This document shows, in pieces, positions 49,327-61,292 of a stretch of 64,000 bases of DNA. This DNA comes from Parvularcula marina (GTDB lineage: Bacteria > Pseudomonadota > Alphaproteobacteria > Caulobacterales > Parvularculaceae). The notes under the pieces are model-generated. The model did not search any database, was not told the DNA's origin, and was given only the letters and a program-made list of their open reading frames with translations. Numbering within the stretch: position 1 is the first letter of the stretch; the number at the start of each line of letters is the position of its first letter. The DNA lies in contig NZ_QUQO01000001.1 of assembly GCF_003399445.1 (NCBI RefSeq), positions 2,415,001 through 2,479,000 on the forward strand, written 5' to 3'. Position numbers and translations under genes: made by a program.

Positions 49327-50161
49327 GCCCGAGACGGGCATAGACCTCAAGCGGCGAGGCGCCTCGCGCCCGTATATCGGCGAGGGTCGCGGCCTTGTCC
49401 CGCTTGGCGAGCCGCTTGCCGTCTTCATCCGTGATCAGAGGGTGATGGCGGTAGATCGGCGGCGGCGCCTCAAACAGGGCATAGAGCAGCCGGTGAAGTC
49501 CGGCCGCTTCGGCCAGATCCTCCCCCCGGATGATATGGGTGATGCCGCTTTCGATATCATCATGGACCGAGGCGAGGTGATAGCTGGTGCCGACATCCTT
49601 CCGGCCAAGGACGACATCGCCAAACCTTGCCGCCGAGGCGAGGACGTCGTTGATGGTGCCATCCTCGTCGAGAAGGAAGGTCAGTTCATCGAAGGGCGCG
49701 CCAATCTCCTCGCGCACGGCCTTCATATCGAGCCGCCAGGCGAAGGGCGTTTCTTTTGCGAGCAGTGCCTCTTCCTCCGAGGGCGGCATCGGCCCCGGTG
49801 AATAGGCCGCGCCGAGCGGCCCGTGCGGGGCGGAACTCATTTCCTCAAGCTCCTTGCGGGTCTTAAAACAGCGATAGACGAGCCCGCGCTTAATCAGCGT
49901 CTCAAGGCGCGCCTCATAGTCGGCGAGCCGTTCGGATTGCCGCCAGATCGGCGGATCGAAGGTCAGGCCGAGCCAGCCGAGATCTTCGACGATGGCAACT
50001 TCATATTCGAACCGGCAACGACCCTTATCGATATCCTCGATGCGCAGGAGGATCGATCCGCCAGCCTCAACTGCGGCCTGCCATGTCAGGATCGCCGAAT
50101 AGGCATGGCCAAGGTGCAAATGCCCCGTTGGGGAGGGCGCAAAGCGGGTGATAAAGCTCAT
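49298..50161 (-). CDS. gluQ: Glutamyl-Q tRNA(Asp) synthetase
   Basis: A 287-residue class I synthetase-like enzyme (GluQRS/YadB) that attaches glutamate to queuosine in tRNA-Asp. The N-terminal TRFAPSPTGHLHLGHAYSA contains the HIGH-like motif, LLRIEDIDKGRC follows, and KRLAKRDKA replaces KMSKS. The C-terminal anticodon-binding domain of GluRS is missing, the hallmark of GluQRS. The zinc-binding region (YRCFKTRKEL...) is only partly conserved, with a single cysteine visible. Confidence 0.92.
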   Translation of the reverse strand: MSFITRFAPSPTGHLHLGHAYSAILTWQAAVEAGGSILLRIEDIDKGRCRFEYEVAIVEDLGWLGLTFDPPIWRQSERLADYEARLETLIKRGLVYRCFKTRKELEEMSSAPHGPLGAAYSPGPMPPSEEEALLAKETPFAWRLDMKAVREEIGAPFDELTFLLDEDGTINDVLASAARFGDVVLGRKDVGTSYHLASVHDDIESGITHIIRGEDLAEAAGLHRLLYALFEAPPPIYRHHPLITDEDGKRLAKRDKAATLADIRARGASPLEVYARLGLTPPDSIQG

Positions 50162-50322
50162 CGCAGGGCGGCTCCGACTTTTTCAGGGCGCCCAACCGCC
50201 CATAAATCAAAGAAAATCTGCCAACCGGGGCGAAAAATTACCTCTCCCGGCAACTTATTGGGGCGAATTGGCAGGGCGTTTGCACTCATCGACATGCGAA
50301 AGACTTAGGGAAGGTCGCGTCC

Positions 50323-50775
50323 ATGTTCGAGACAACTCAGCTGCGCCGCACGCGGGAAAAGATCGAAGCCAGCATTCGGCTGTCCAATGGGGACACGATC
50401 GAGGGCTTCCTGTTCCTCGCCAAGCAGGAACGCGTCTCGGACCTTCTCAATGATGACCGAGCCTTCCTGCCGGTTGAAACAGGCCACGATACGGTCGTCA
50501 TCTCAAAAGCGCAGATTGCCGAAGTGCGGATCCATGAAACTCATGACGAAAGCGGCGTGACCGACCCTTATGAGATGCTGCGGGTTGAGCCGACGGCGAG
50601 CGATGCGGAAGTGCGCTCGGCATGGATGGCGCGGGTGAAAAGCTGCCACCCCGACCGGCTGGCGTCACTCAATCTCGACCCCGAGATCGTGCAGGCGGCC
50701 CGCCGGGTGAGCCAGCGGATCAATGCGGCCTATGATCAGGTGATCCGCCAGCGCAAAGCTGAACGCGCCGCCTGA
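50323..50775 (+). CDS. J-domain protein with N-terminal beta domain
   Basis: A 150-residue protein. The first 75 residues form a small beta-rich domain (ASIRLSNGDTIEGFLFLAK, VVISKAQIAEVRIHE), also seen in short alphaproteobacterial proteins. The C-terminal J domain follows (DPYEMLRVEPTASDAEVRSAW, then VKSCHPDRLASL with the HPD tripeptide). J domains stimulate DnaK; the order here is reversed compared with canonical DnaJ, which is N-terminal. It is divergent from gluQRS. Confidence 0.82.
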   Translation: MFETTQLRRTREKIEASIRLSNGDTIEGFLFLAKQERVSDLLNDDRAFLPVETGHDTVVISKAQIAEVRIHETHDESGVTDPYEMLRVEPTASDAEVRSAWMARVKSCHPDRLASLNLDPEIVQAARRVSQRINAAYDQVIRQRKAERAA

Positions 50776-50777
50776 TC

Positions 50778-52241
50778 TTACTGGGACATCAGCATGGTGA
50801 TGAGGTGCCGGGCTGTCCGCAGACGGTTGACCTCTGTTGCACCCTCGCGAAGCTCGGCCAGCCCTTGCCGGTCAAACCAGACCCCATGGATCATCATGCC
50901 GTCGAGATCCCGCAAAAGCGTAATATCCGATAGCGGATCACCATCGACGAGGATCAGGTTCGCGACATAATCTTTGCGGACCTGACCGCGCCATGACAGC
51001 CCCAGCGCATCAGCGGAAGTGACGGTTGCGGATTCGAGCACCTGACGGGGCGTCAGGCCCGCATCGATCAGCAGGTCGAATTCGTCATGCAGGGTTTCGC
51101 CGGGTGTGTTGGTGAAGATCCCCGCATCGGTCCCGGCAATCAGCGGCACGCCCGCATCGGCCATCTTCTTCGTTGCGAGCTTGTAGAACTCGGCGCGCGG
51201 CGCTTCGCGAGGGGCAGGGTCCATCTGGCTCCAATATTCATAGGTGCCGGCATCAAAGGCCTTGAGAACGGGATTGATCGTCTCCGTGCCCGGACGGTTC
51301 AGATAGGCGCCTTTGCTTTCCGCCACCCGGATCAGATTGGCGTGGGCGACAAGCGTCGGGGTGACGACGACATCGGCTGCCGCGATCTTTTCGGCGAGTG
51401 CGTCCATTGCCGCTTCATCAAGCTGGTCCCGCAGGCCATGCCAGACGATCGATTCTGTGTGCTCGATGGTCCGGAAACCGTCATCGAGAATGTCCTCGAA
51501 ACTCATTTCGAAAGGCTTCTCATAGGGCATACCCTCGGTGCGGTGCCCCTCAGGCGTATGTCCGCTGACGGAGAGGCCCAGCTTTTCGGCTTCATCGAGG
51601 ATCGCCGCATAGGGCTCAGGGTAGAGGTTCGAATAGACCTTGAGGTGCTCATAGCCGGCATCCGCCTGTTTGCGGACAGCCGCGCGGGCTTCTTCATCCG
51701 TGGCCACTAGAACGTGATTGTCCTGCTGGTTTGCTCCCGGCGAGTTGAGGATCGGCCCGGTCGTCAGAAGGTCTGGCCCGATCAGCCCGCCATCCTCGAT
51801 GCGGCGCGACAGCGGCAGGTGGAAGGGCATGCCCGACATGTTCCGCACACTGGTCACGCCATAACCCAGATACCCGGCAAGCTCCGCCTCATCCCAGACA
51901 TGCACATGCGCGTCGATCAGGCCGGGAAGGAGGGTGCGATCATCGCCTTTGACAAGCTGAACTTCCGTGCCCAGCCGGTCGGCTGCCGTGCGAACGGCGG
52001 CGACATCGCCGACTTCCACGATCTGGCCATCAACGACGAGGACGGACTGATCCGGGATGGCATCGGGCGCGCCCGGCATCATGGAGATGACGCGGACATT
52101 CTCGATCAGGACGGCGCGGGGGGCGTTACTGTCCGGCTTAAGCGCGCCGGGCAGGGAAGTGATGGCCAGCAGGAACCAGCCAGCAGCCAACAGGAGAAGG
52201 AACAGAATTCCCAGTTTGATCGGGTGGCGACGGAACATCAT
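50778..52241 (-). CDS. Membrane-anchored amidohydrolase
   Basis: A 487-residue metal-dependent hydrolase with an N-terminal membrane anchor (IKLGILFLLLLAAGWFLLA). The barrel has HxH in GLIDAHVHVWDE, a lysine candidate for carbamylation in YEHLKVYSNL, metal histidines in VSGHTPEGH and RTIEHTESI, and the aspartate in LIAGTDAGIF. The composite domain ends with KDYVANLILVDGDPLSDI. It resembles imidazolonepropionase-like and prolidase-like periplasmic amidohydrolases, and the first gene of the window. The substrate is unknown. Confidence 0.85.
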   Translation of the reverse strand: MMFRRHPIKLGILFLLLLAAGWFLLAITSLPGALKPDSNAPRAVLIENVRVISMMPGAPDAIPDQSVLVVDGQIVEVGDVAAVRTAADRLGTEVQLVKGDDRTLLPGLIDAHVHVWDEAELAGYLGYGVTSVRNMSGMPFHLPLSRRIEDGGLIGPDLLTTGPILNSPGANQQDNHVLVATDEEARAAVRKQADAGYEHLKVYSNLYPEPYAAILDEAEKLGLSVSGHTPEGHRTEGMPYEKPFEMSFEDILDDGFRTIEHTESIVWHGLRDQLDEAAMDALAEKIAAADVVVTPTLVAHANLIRVAESKGAYLNRPGTETINPVLKAFDAGTYEYWSQMDPAPREAPRAEFYKLATKKMADAGVPLIAGTDAGIFTNTPGETLHDEFDLLIDAGLTPRQVLESATVTSADALGLSWRGQVRKDYVANLILVDGDPLSDITLLRDLDGMMIHGVWFDRQGLAELREGATEVNRLRTARHLITMLMSQ

Positions 52242-52308
52242 AGATAACTCTTAACGGTACATTCGTGTTCGGATCAAAAGAGGGGCATCAGGCAGATGCC
52301 CCCAAAGG

Positions 52309-53724
52309 TCAGGCGCCAGCGCCGCCGACGGTCAGCCGGTCAATCTTGAGGCTCGGCTGGCCGACGCCGACAGGCACACCCTGTCCTGCCTTGCCGCAGA
52401 CGCCGATGCCCGGATCGAGCGAGAAGTCATTGCCGATCATGGAGACGCGTTTCATCACGGTCGGACCATCCCCGATCAATGCGACATTTTTAAGGGGCGC
52501 GCCGATCTTGCCGCCTTCAATGCGGTAGGCTTCAGTGCAGTTGAAGACGAATTTGCCGGAGGTGATGTCGACCTGACCGCCGGAGAAGTTGACGGCGAAA
52601 ATGCCGTCCTTGACGCTCTCGATCAGCTCCGCCTGCGAATGGTCACCGCCCAGCATGTAGGTATTGGTCATGCGCGGCATGGGCGAATGCTCAAAGCTTT
52701 CGCGGCGGCCATTACCGGTGGGGGCAACGCCCATCAGGCGGGCATTGAGCCGGTCCTGCATGAAGCCCTTGAGGATACCGTCTTCGATCAGAACGGTTTT
52801 CGAGGTCGGCGTGCCTTCATCATCGACGGTGAGAGAGCCGCGGCGCCCTTCGAGAGTGCCGTCATCAATGACGGTCACGCCTTTGGCGGCGACCTGCTCA
52901 TTCAAAAGACCGGCAAAGGCCGAGGTTTTCTTGCGGTTGAAATCGCCTTCAAGGCCGTGCCCGACCGCCTCATGAAGAAGGACGCCCGTCCAGCCCGGCC
53001 CGAGCACGACTTCCATTTCGCCTGCAGGGGCAGGGACGGCTTCGAGATTGACCAGGGCCATGCGCAGGGCCTCATCGACTTGCGCCTGCCAGAAATCAGG
53101 GGCGAGGAGGCGGTCATAAGTCTCGCGCCCACCGGCACCGGTCGAACCTGATTCCTGCTTATCGCCTTCGCCGGCTGTGACCGAGACATTGAGACGCACC
53201 AAAGGGCGGACATCGCGTACGATCAGCCCGCCGGGGCGCATGATTTCCACAACAGCCCATTCGCCGGAGAGGGAAGCTGAGACCTGCCGGACGCGCGGGT
53301 CTTTCGCGCGGGCATAGGCGTTGATCTCTTCGAGCAGCTTGGTTTTGACGTCGAAGGGGACCGCTTCGAGCGGATTGGCATCCGTATATAAAGTGCGATT
53401 GGTGCGGGGCGGGCCTTCACCTAGTGTGCCGGAGGCACCTGTCCGGACGGCCGCCACCGAGCTGGCCGCGCGTTTGAGCGATTCCTCGGAAAGCTCGGAC
53501 GCATGCGCGTAAGCGCTTGTTTCTCCAAGCACTGCGCGAAGGCCGAGGCCCTGGCTCACGTCATAGCTGGCGGTTTTCAGCCGGCCGTCGTCAAAGACAA
53601 AGGCCTCTGATTGCGCATATTCGAGATAAAGCTCGCCATCGTCGCAGCCCGACAGGGCGTCATCGACAATGCGCTGGGAGCGGGCGGCATCGAGTTCGGT
53701 ACGGTCGAAGAAAGAAAAGCTCAT
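52309..53724 (-). CDS. tldD: Metalloprotease TldD
   Basis: A 471-residue zinc protease of the TldD/PmbA family. The metal motif HEAVGHGLEGDF (HExxxH) is present, with the conserved GRRESFEHSPMPRMTN and NCTEAYRIEGGKIG near the end. TldD forms a heterodimer with PmbA/TldE, degrades unfolded peptides and matures microcin-type peptides; no pmbA or peptide precursor is in the window. The chosen ATG is the first and matches family length. Confidence 0.94.
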   Translation of the reverse strand: MSFSFFDRTELDAARSQRIVDDALSGCDDGELYLEYAQSEAFVFDDGRLKTASYDVSQGLGLRAVLGETSAYAHASELSEESLKRAASSVAAVRTGASGTLGEGPPRTNRTLYTDANPLEAVPFDVKTKLLEEINAYARAKDPRVRQVSASLSGEWAVVEIMRPGGLIVRDVRPLVRLNVSVTAGEGDKQESGSTGAGGRETYDRLLAPDFWQAQVDEALRMALVNLEAVPAPAGEMEVVLGPGWTGVLLHEAVGHGLEGDFNRKKTSAFAGLLNEQVAAKGVTVIDDGTLEGRRGSLTVDDEGTPTSKTVLIEDGILKGFMQDRLNARLMGVAPTGNGRRESFEHSPMPRMTNTYMLGGDHSQAELIESVKDGIFAVNFSGGQVDITSGKFVFNCTEAYRIEGGKIGAPLKNVALIGDGPTVMKRVSMIGNDFSLDPGIGVCGKAGQGVPVGVGQPSLKIDRLTVGGAGA

Positions 53725-53882
53725 ATCCCCTCATCTAGGTGGCCTTCACCTCAACGTCGAGCGGTCAACGCCAAAGCCCTGATCCCTTCTGACAAGAAAC
53801 TTCCTGAATGAGGTAAATTAAATAAGGTGTATCTGCGGCACTCCGGACGCTTGATGAGCTGGGTGGAAGCGCGCATAAGCGC

Positions 53883-56911
<3,029 letters not shown>

Positions 56912-56928
56912 CCGCCGGCGCTTCGGAC

Positions 56929-57861
56929 ATGGAAAAGGGGAGGGGCGCTGCGGCGCCCCTTTCGCATGATGGTGCCGCTGCCCGCACCTCGCTCGCGAGC
57001 CCGCGTGATTACCTTGCGCTGCTCAAGCCGCGGGTGATGAGTCTCTCGATCTTTACCGCGCTCGCCGGCATGGTCGCCGCCCCGGGGCCGATCACCAGCT
57101 GGCCGCTCGCGCTCTTCTCGCTGCTCGCGATCGCGCTCGGCGCAGGTGCCTCGGGCGCTCTCAATATGTGGTATGACGCCGATATCGATGCGCTCATGAC
57201 ACGGACGAAAAACCGGCCGATCCCGGCAGGCAAGGTGCCGCGCCCTGAGGCCCTCGTCTTTGGCGGTCTTCTCGCGCTTCTTTCTGTCTGGCTTCTCGCG
57301 CTGACCTCGAACTATCTGGCAGCCGGGCTTCTGGCCGCGACGATCCTTTTTTATGTCATCATCTATTCGATGGGGCTGAAACGCTCGACGCCGCAGAATA
57401 TCGTCATCGGCGGCGCGGCAGGGGCGCTCCCGCCTGTCGTCGGCTGGGCTGCGGTGACGGGCTCTGCGCCTTATGAAGCGTGGCTTTTGTTCGCGATCAT
57501 CTTCATCTGGACACCGCCGCATTTCTGGGCGTTGGCACTCGTTAAATCCGCCGATTACGACGCGGCGGGCATTCCGATGATGCCGAATGTGAAAGGCGCC
57601 GAGCACACGCGCCTTCAGATCTGGATCTATTCGCTGATCCTGATCCCGGTGGCGATCTCGCCCTTCTTTTTCGATTTTGCGAGCTGGCTCTATCTCGCCG
57701 TTGCAGCCATTGGCGGCCTTGCCTTCCTTCACGCCGCATTCGGTGTCTGGCGGCAGGGCACGGACAAACAGGCATGGCGACTTTTTGCCATCTCGATTTT
57801 CTACCTGTTCGGTCTCTTTCTGGCCCTCATCATTGAACACTGGGGAGGCCTGCATGGCTGA
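56929..57861 (+). CDS. ctaB: Protoheme IX farnesyltransferase
   Basis: A 310-residue UbiA-type membrane enzyme that makes heme O from protoheme for the oxidase. The Asp-rich prenyl-diphosphate motif is NMWYDADIDALMTRTKNRPI, and the second is ADYDAAGIPMM. Eight to nine helices; LKPRVMSLSIFTALAG starts helix 1. The alternative GTG at 56908 would overlap the coxA stop by four bases, a common coupling pattern; the ATG at 56929 is used here as the conserved domain starts well downstream. Confidence 0.93.
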   Translation: MEKGRGAAAPLSHDGAAARTSLASPRDYLALLKPRVMSLSIFTALAGMVAAPGPITSWPLALFSLLAIALGAGASGALNMWYDADIDALMTRTKNRPIPAGKVPRPEALVFGGLLALLSVWLLALTSNYLAAGLLAATILFYVIIYSMGLKRSTPQNIVIGGAAGALPPVVGWAAVTGSAPYEAWLLFAIIFIWTPPHFWALALVKSADYDAAGIPMMPNVKGAEHTRLQIWIYSLILIPVAISPFFFDFASWLYLAVAAIGGLAFLHAAFGVWRQGTDKQAWRLFAISIFYLFGLFLALIIEHWGGLHG

Positions 57862-58030
57862 TGACGACTATCGTGATCCCATCGAGGATGCCCCGGCACC
57901 TTTGAGCGACGAAGAAGTCAAAGCCCGCCGCAAGCGGAGCATTGCCATCGCGCTTGGCATCGCGGCTTTCATTGCCATCGTCTATCTGACGACGATCTTC
58001 CGCTACGCGGCGAACAACGCAGCAGGGTAG
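57854..58030 (+). CDS. Small single-helix protein between ctaB and ctaG (CoxF-like)
   Basis: A 58-residue protein: acidic N-terminus (DDDYRDPIEDAPAPLSDEE), a basic RRKRS patch and one membrane helix (IAIALGIAAFIAIVYLTTIF). Short proteins of this form occupy the ctaB-ctaG interval in many alphaproteobacteria (often called CoxF or hypothetical) and may assist oxidase assembly. It overlaps the ctaB stop by eight bases and is seven bases before ctaG. Confidence 0.8.
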   Translation: MADDDYRDPIEDAPAPLSDEEVKARRKRSIAIALGIAAFIAIVYLTTIFRYAANNAAG

Positions 58031-58036
58031 GCGGCG

Positions 58037-58609
58037 ATGGACCGGAACACGAAAACAGTTCTGGGCGTTCTTGGCATGATCACGTTCATGACCGTGCTCG
58101 TGATCAATGCGCCGGCGCTCTATCGCACTTTCTGTCAGATCACGGGCTTTGACGGCACGACGCGCAAGGCGGATGCAGCGTCCACGGAAGTCCTTGAGCG
58201 CAAGGTGACGATCCGGTTCGATGCGAGCATGGCGGACAATCTGCCCTGGAGTTTCCACCCCGCGCAGGTCAGCCAGACCCTCCATATCGGTGAAAGTGGG
58301 CTTGCCTTTTATGAGGCGGAGAACCGCGCCGATTATCCCGTCATCGGCACCGCGAGCTATAACGTCCAGCCGGCCAAGGCGGGGCAGTATTTCATGAAGG
58401 TCGAATGCTTCTGCTTTACCGAGCAATTGCTGGCGCCTGGCGAAAAGGTGCAGATGCCGGTGACCTATTTCATCGACCCGGCCATGGCGGATGATCGGAG
58501 CCTCGATGAGGTCCGTGAGATCACACTGTCTTATACCTTCTACCGCAATGAAGTTGCCGAAAAGCGGCTCGCGGCGGCCGGCGGCGGCGCAGCGCCCGGC
58601 AGCAAATAG
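58037..58609 (+). CDS. ctaG: Cytochrome c oxidase assembly protein CtaG (Cox11)
   Basis: A 190-residue Cox11-type copper chaperone. One N-terminal helix (GVLGMITFMTVLVINAPAL) anchors a periplasmic beta domain with the copper-binding motif KVECFCFTEQLLAPGE and the conserved PVTYFIDPAM. It delivers copper to CuB. In most alphaproteobacteria ctaE (subunit III) follows; here a lipoprotein hydrolase does. Confidence 0.94.
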   Translation: MDRNTKTVLGVLGMITFMTVLVINAPALYRTFCQITGFDGTTRKADAASTEVLERKVTIRFDASMADNLPWSFHPAQVSQTLHIGESGLAFYEAENRADYPVIGTASYNVQPAKAGQYFMKVECFCFTEQLLAPGEKVQMPVTYFIDPAMADDRSLDEVREITLSYTFYRNEVAEKRLAAAGGGAAPGSK

Positions 58610-58662
58610 AAAAGCAGCGCGGCTGATTTCGCTCACTTTCTTCCTGCGGTAAGTCTGGAGAC

Positions 58663-59637
58663 ATGGAAATATCATGTCGCCCCTCCCGCCGGTTGCTCCT
58701 GCTGCTGAGCATGATGGCCCTCTCTGCCTGCACGGTGGATCTTGAGGAGGATTTCCTCTTCTGGGTGCCAAAGGATGTCGATTTCGTCGAGACGGAGGAG
58801 GCGGGGACGGGGCTTTTCATGGGCCGGGCGCTGCTTGAGCCGATGGAGCGTGACCTGACGGCGCGCGGTTACTGGACGACCAAGGTCGAGTTCCGCCTGC
58901 GGCCTGAGGATTTCATCCCGGTAGAGATCAGCCGGGACACGGTCCCTTATGACGGCGGGGAGCTGGCAGTCTTACGTGTCGACCGTCAGGAAAGTGATCC
59001 GGAGGCGCCGGTTTTTCTTCACTGCGCCGGGATCGGGCAGAGCCTTTATAATAATGGCGTCCAGCATGCCCTCAAACTTCTGCCCTATGGCGATGTCATC
59101 CAGTTCGACATGCCGGGCCACGGGATCAGCACTGGCAAGGCGACGATCGACGACCTTGATGAGGCTGTCACGCAAATGGCGGCCTATGCCGTGGAGGAGG
59201 CAGAAGGACGCCCACTGATCTTTTATGGTCACTCGCTCGGCGGCTATATCTGCGCGGGCATGGCGGCGCGTGCCGCCCGTGCCGATGGCCTTGTGATCGA
59301 GGCGAGCGGCAAGGATGCTGAATCCGTTGCCAATGCCTGGGTGCCGCGCATGATGCGGCCCTTATTCAGGATCAGGACGCCGGACGCGGTCGATCCCTAT
59401 AACATTCCGCAGCTGCTTGAGAATTTCGACAGGCCGATCCTCACCATTGGCGGTGAGGAAGATGTCATCGTGCCCGCCCGGCTGGTCCGCGACATGGCGG
59501 ATGCGCTCGGCCATCAGGGACATGATGTCGTCTATGCGGAAATGACGGGCAGGGATCATTCTACGATCGCCTTTGCCGATGCCTACCGACCCACGGTGAC
59601 TGCGTATTTTAACCGTCTTGGGATGCCACAGCCCTGA
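58663..59637 (+). CDS. Lipoprotein alpha/beta hydrolase
   Basis: A 324-residue predicted lipoprotein. The signal LLLLLSMMALSA precedes the lipobox cysteine. The hydrolase core includes APVFLHCAGIGQSLYNNG (oxyanion region with a cysteine-alanine rather than the usual HG), FYGHSLGGYICAGMAA with the serine nucleophile, and GRDHSTIAFAD near the end with the histidine. Serine aminopeptidase/lysophospholipase-like (Hydrolase_4). Its stop overlaps sufE by 29 bases on the opposite strand. Acts at the inner or outer membrane face; substrate unknown. Confidence 0.84.
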   Translation: MEISCRPSRRLLLLLSMMALSACTVDLEEDFLFWVPKDVDFVETEEAGTGLFMGRALLEPMERDLTARGYWTTKVEFRLRPEDFIPVEISRDTVPYDGGELAVLRVDRQESDPEAPVFLHCAGIGQSLYNNGVQHALKLLPYGDVIQFDMPGHGISTGKATIDDLDEAVTQMAAYAVEEAEGRPLIFYGHSLGGYICAGMAARAARADGLVIEASGKDAESVANAWVPRMMRPLFRIRTPDAVDPYNIPQLLENFDRPILTIGGEEDVIVPARLVRDMADALGHQGHDVVYAEMTGRDHSTIAFADAYRPTVTAYFNRLGMPQP

Positions 59638-60025
59638 TCTTTGCGATCATGCTCGTCACCCCGTTCGAGCGTTGCGGCGTGATGTGATCTTTCAGGTCGA
59701 GCTTTGCGAGTTCCTCCTCGGCGGAGATGGCGAGGATCTCGGATTTGGTCTTGCCCGAATAAAGCGACAGCAGAAGCGCAATCAGTCCCCGGACGATGGC
59801 GGCATCGCTGTCCCCGACAATGTCGAGCCGGTCGCCATTTTGCGTGAAATAAAGCCAGACCTGACTAGCGCAGCCCCGGATGCGGGTGTCTTCGCCGCGC
59901 TCATTCTCAGGGAAGGCGGGCAGCTGTCCGCCCAGATCAATGAGATAGCGGTAGCGCTCATCCCAGTCGTCAAGGAAGGCAAAATCACCGGCAATGGTGT
60001 CGAAATCGGGCAGGGCAGAACTCAT
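59609..60025 (-). CDS. sufE: Cysteine desulfuration protein SufE
   Basis: A 138-residue SufE. The persulfide-receiving cysteine is in DTRIRGCASQVWLYF; FAFLDDWDERYRYLIDLGG and LLSLYSGKTKSEIL are family features. It takes sulfur from SufS and passes it to the SufBCD scaffold for Fe-S assembly. No other suf gene is nearby. The ATG giving MSSALPDF is preferred over starts 3 and 9 codons upstream. Confidence 0.93.
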   Translation of the reverse strand: MSSALPDFDTIAGDFAFLDDWDERYRYLIDLGGQLPAFPENERGEDTRIRGCASQVWLYFTQNGDRLDIVGDSDAAIVRGLIALLLSLYSGKTKSEILAISAEEELAKLDLKDHITPQRSNGVTSMIAKIRAVASQDG

Positions 60026-60050
60026 GCCCGGCATGTAGGAAGGATTGGCC

Positions 60051-60084
60051 AAAGAAGAAAGCCGGGACCAAGGCCCCGGCTTTT
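60051..60084 (-). terminator. Hairpin terminator between sufE and the exported unknown gene
   Basis: AGCCGGG pairs with CCCGGCT. On the minus strand the stem is followed by TTCTTCTTT, and on the plus strand by TTT, so it can act in both directions. It ends the transcript of the 60113-61081 gene upstream of sufE. Confidence 0.7.
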
Positions 60085-60112
60085 CACAATCACAGAAATC
60101 GAGAGCTAGGGA

Positions 60113-61081
60113 TCAGCCCTTCGGCGTGCCCCCCCCGGCAATCCAGCCGACGCAGCGCGACATGTCGTTGAGGCCATGCGTGCCGAGACAGAAGGCTTCC
60201 TCAACGGCCGTCCGGCTGGCGGAGACGCATTGGGCAAGGTTCATCTGGGCGTAATTATAGCAGCGCTGGCTCTCCTTATCGGTCCCGAAGGCTGAGACGT
60301 GACCTTCATTGAGGTCATCGAGCGTGTAGCGTACGGCCAGAACGAGGGTCTTTGTCAGATAGATCTGGCGTTTGGTGTCGAGGTCGATCGGCCGGGGCGG
60401 GGTGATGGCGGACCATTGGGTCGACCAGTTGGCAGCACCATTGAGATTGGGCTGGCGGTTCCCGGCATCAGAGACGATCCGCGGCGGATTGCCGATCGCG
60501 GGCCAGTCGCGCTTCATCGCAAAGGCCTTGGCCTGGTTCACCCGCTGGGTGCCGTTGGCGGGCAGTTTTGCGCGCGCCCAGCCGGTTTCCTGAAGGCGAT
60601 AGGCATCAGCGATATAGCGCTCACCGGCCTGACCGATGCGGGCAGCATCGCGGGCCGCGACCTGACGGATGGCTTCAATGGCTTCGTTCGAGCCTTCGAG
60701 TTCCCGGACCATGGCCGGGTTGTTGCGTAGATCGGCGAGGAACTGCTCGCGCTTTTTGGGTTTGTTCGCCCGGCGCTCGATCGCGGCGGCAAAGGCCGGC
60801 GTATCGGCAGCGACAAGGGCGGCATAGGCCATCTGGCCGGAGCTGATCCGGGCGGGATCATGGGAGCTGATGGTTTCGTGGACGGTCCGGGTGACCTTGG
60901 CGTTGCTGAGGGCCGCATTGTCGGCAAAATCGAAATCCGACCGCATATGCACGAAGGGGGTCGCTGTCTGCTCAAGCAGGGGAGTAGCTGGCGCTGCTTC
61001 CGGTGTGGTTGCCGGGTCTGCGGCCGAAACGCCTCCCCACATCGTTGCGACGATCGCAACGAGAGCTGCTGACTTACCCAT
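60113..61081 (-). CDS. Exported helical protein of unknown function
   Basis: A 322-residue protein with a signal peptide (KSAALVAIVATMWGGVSAA). The mature part is mainly helical (AYAALVAADTPAFAAAIERRA, NEAIEAIRQVAARDAARIG), with repeated R/A-rich heptads, and contains four cysteines close to the end (CYNYAQMNLAQC, AFCLGTHGLNDMSRC), probably forming two disulfides. I do not recognise a family; the C-terminal cysteine pattern resembles small alphaproteobacterial periplasmic proteins. The chosen start has GAGGAC directly upstream. Confidence 0.7.
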   Translation of the reverse strand: MGKSAALVAIVATMWGGVSAADPATTPEAAPATPLLEQTATPFVHMRSDFDFADNAALSNAKVTRTVHETISSHDPARISSGQMAYAALVAADTPAFAAAIERRANKPKKREQFLADLRNNPAMVRELEGSNEAIEAIRQVAARDAARIGQAGERYIADAYRLQETGWARAKLPANGTQRVNQAKAFAMKRDWPAIGNPPRIVSDAGNRQPNLNGAANWSTQWSAITPPRPIDLDTKRQIYLTKTLVLAVRYTLDDLNEGHVSAFGTDKESQRCYNYAQMNLAQCVSASRTAVEEAFCLGTHGLNDMSRCVGWIAGGGTPKG

Positions 61082-61187
61082 TCTGTCCTCCGCTAATCTG
61101 CCCGATGGAGCGCATGCCCGCCGCCCGGTGAACGGTGTAACACATTCATTCGAGAAGCGGAGCCTTCCGCACCGGATGGAGGAAAAT

Positions 61188-61287
61188 TTAACCATGGTGG
61201 CCGGTCTCCCTGACGTCCCGCAATCGAGGAGCAGTCTGGCGGTAAGAACATTCAGCTTCCGTTAACAGTCCCGGATATATTGTTAAC
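61188..61287 (+). promoter_or_regulatory. Candidate regulatory region with a TTAACCAT word and GTTAAC inverted repeat
   Basis: TTAACCAT (61188-61195), like the CtrA half-site of Caulobacter, and an inverted repeat GTTAACA...TGTTAAC (61261-61267 and 61281-61287, centres about 20 bp apart) precede the histidine kinase gene. They could be binding sites for CtrA-type or other dimeric regulators. The assignment is by pattern only. Confidence 0.35.
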
Positions 61288-61292
61288 TAGTG

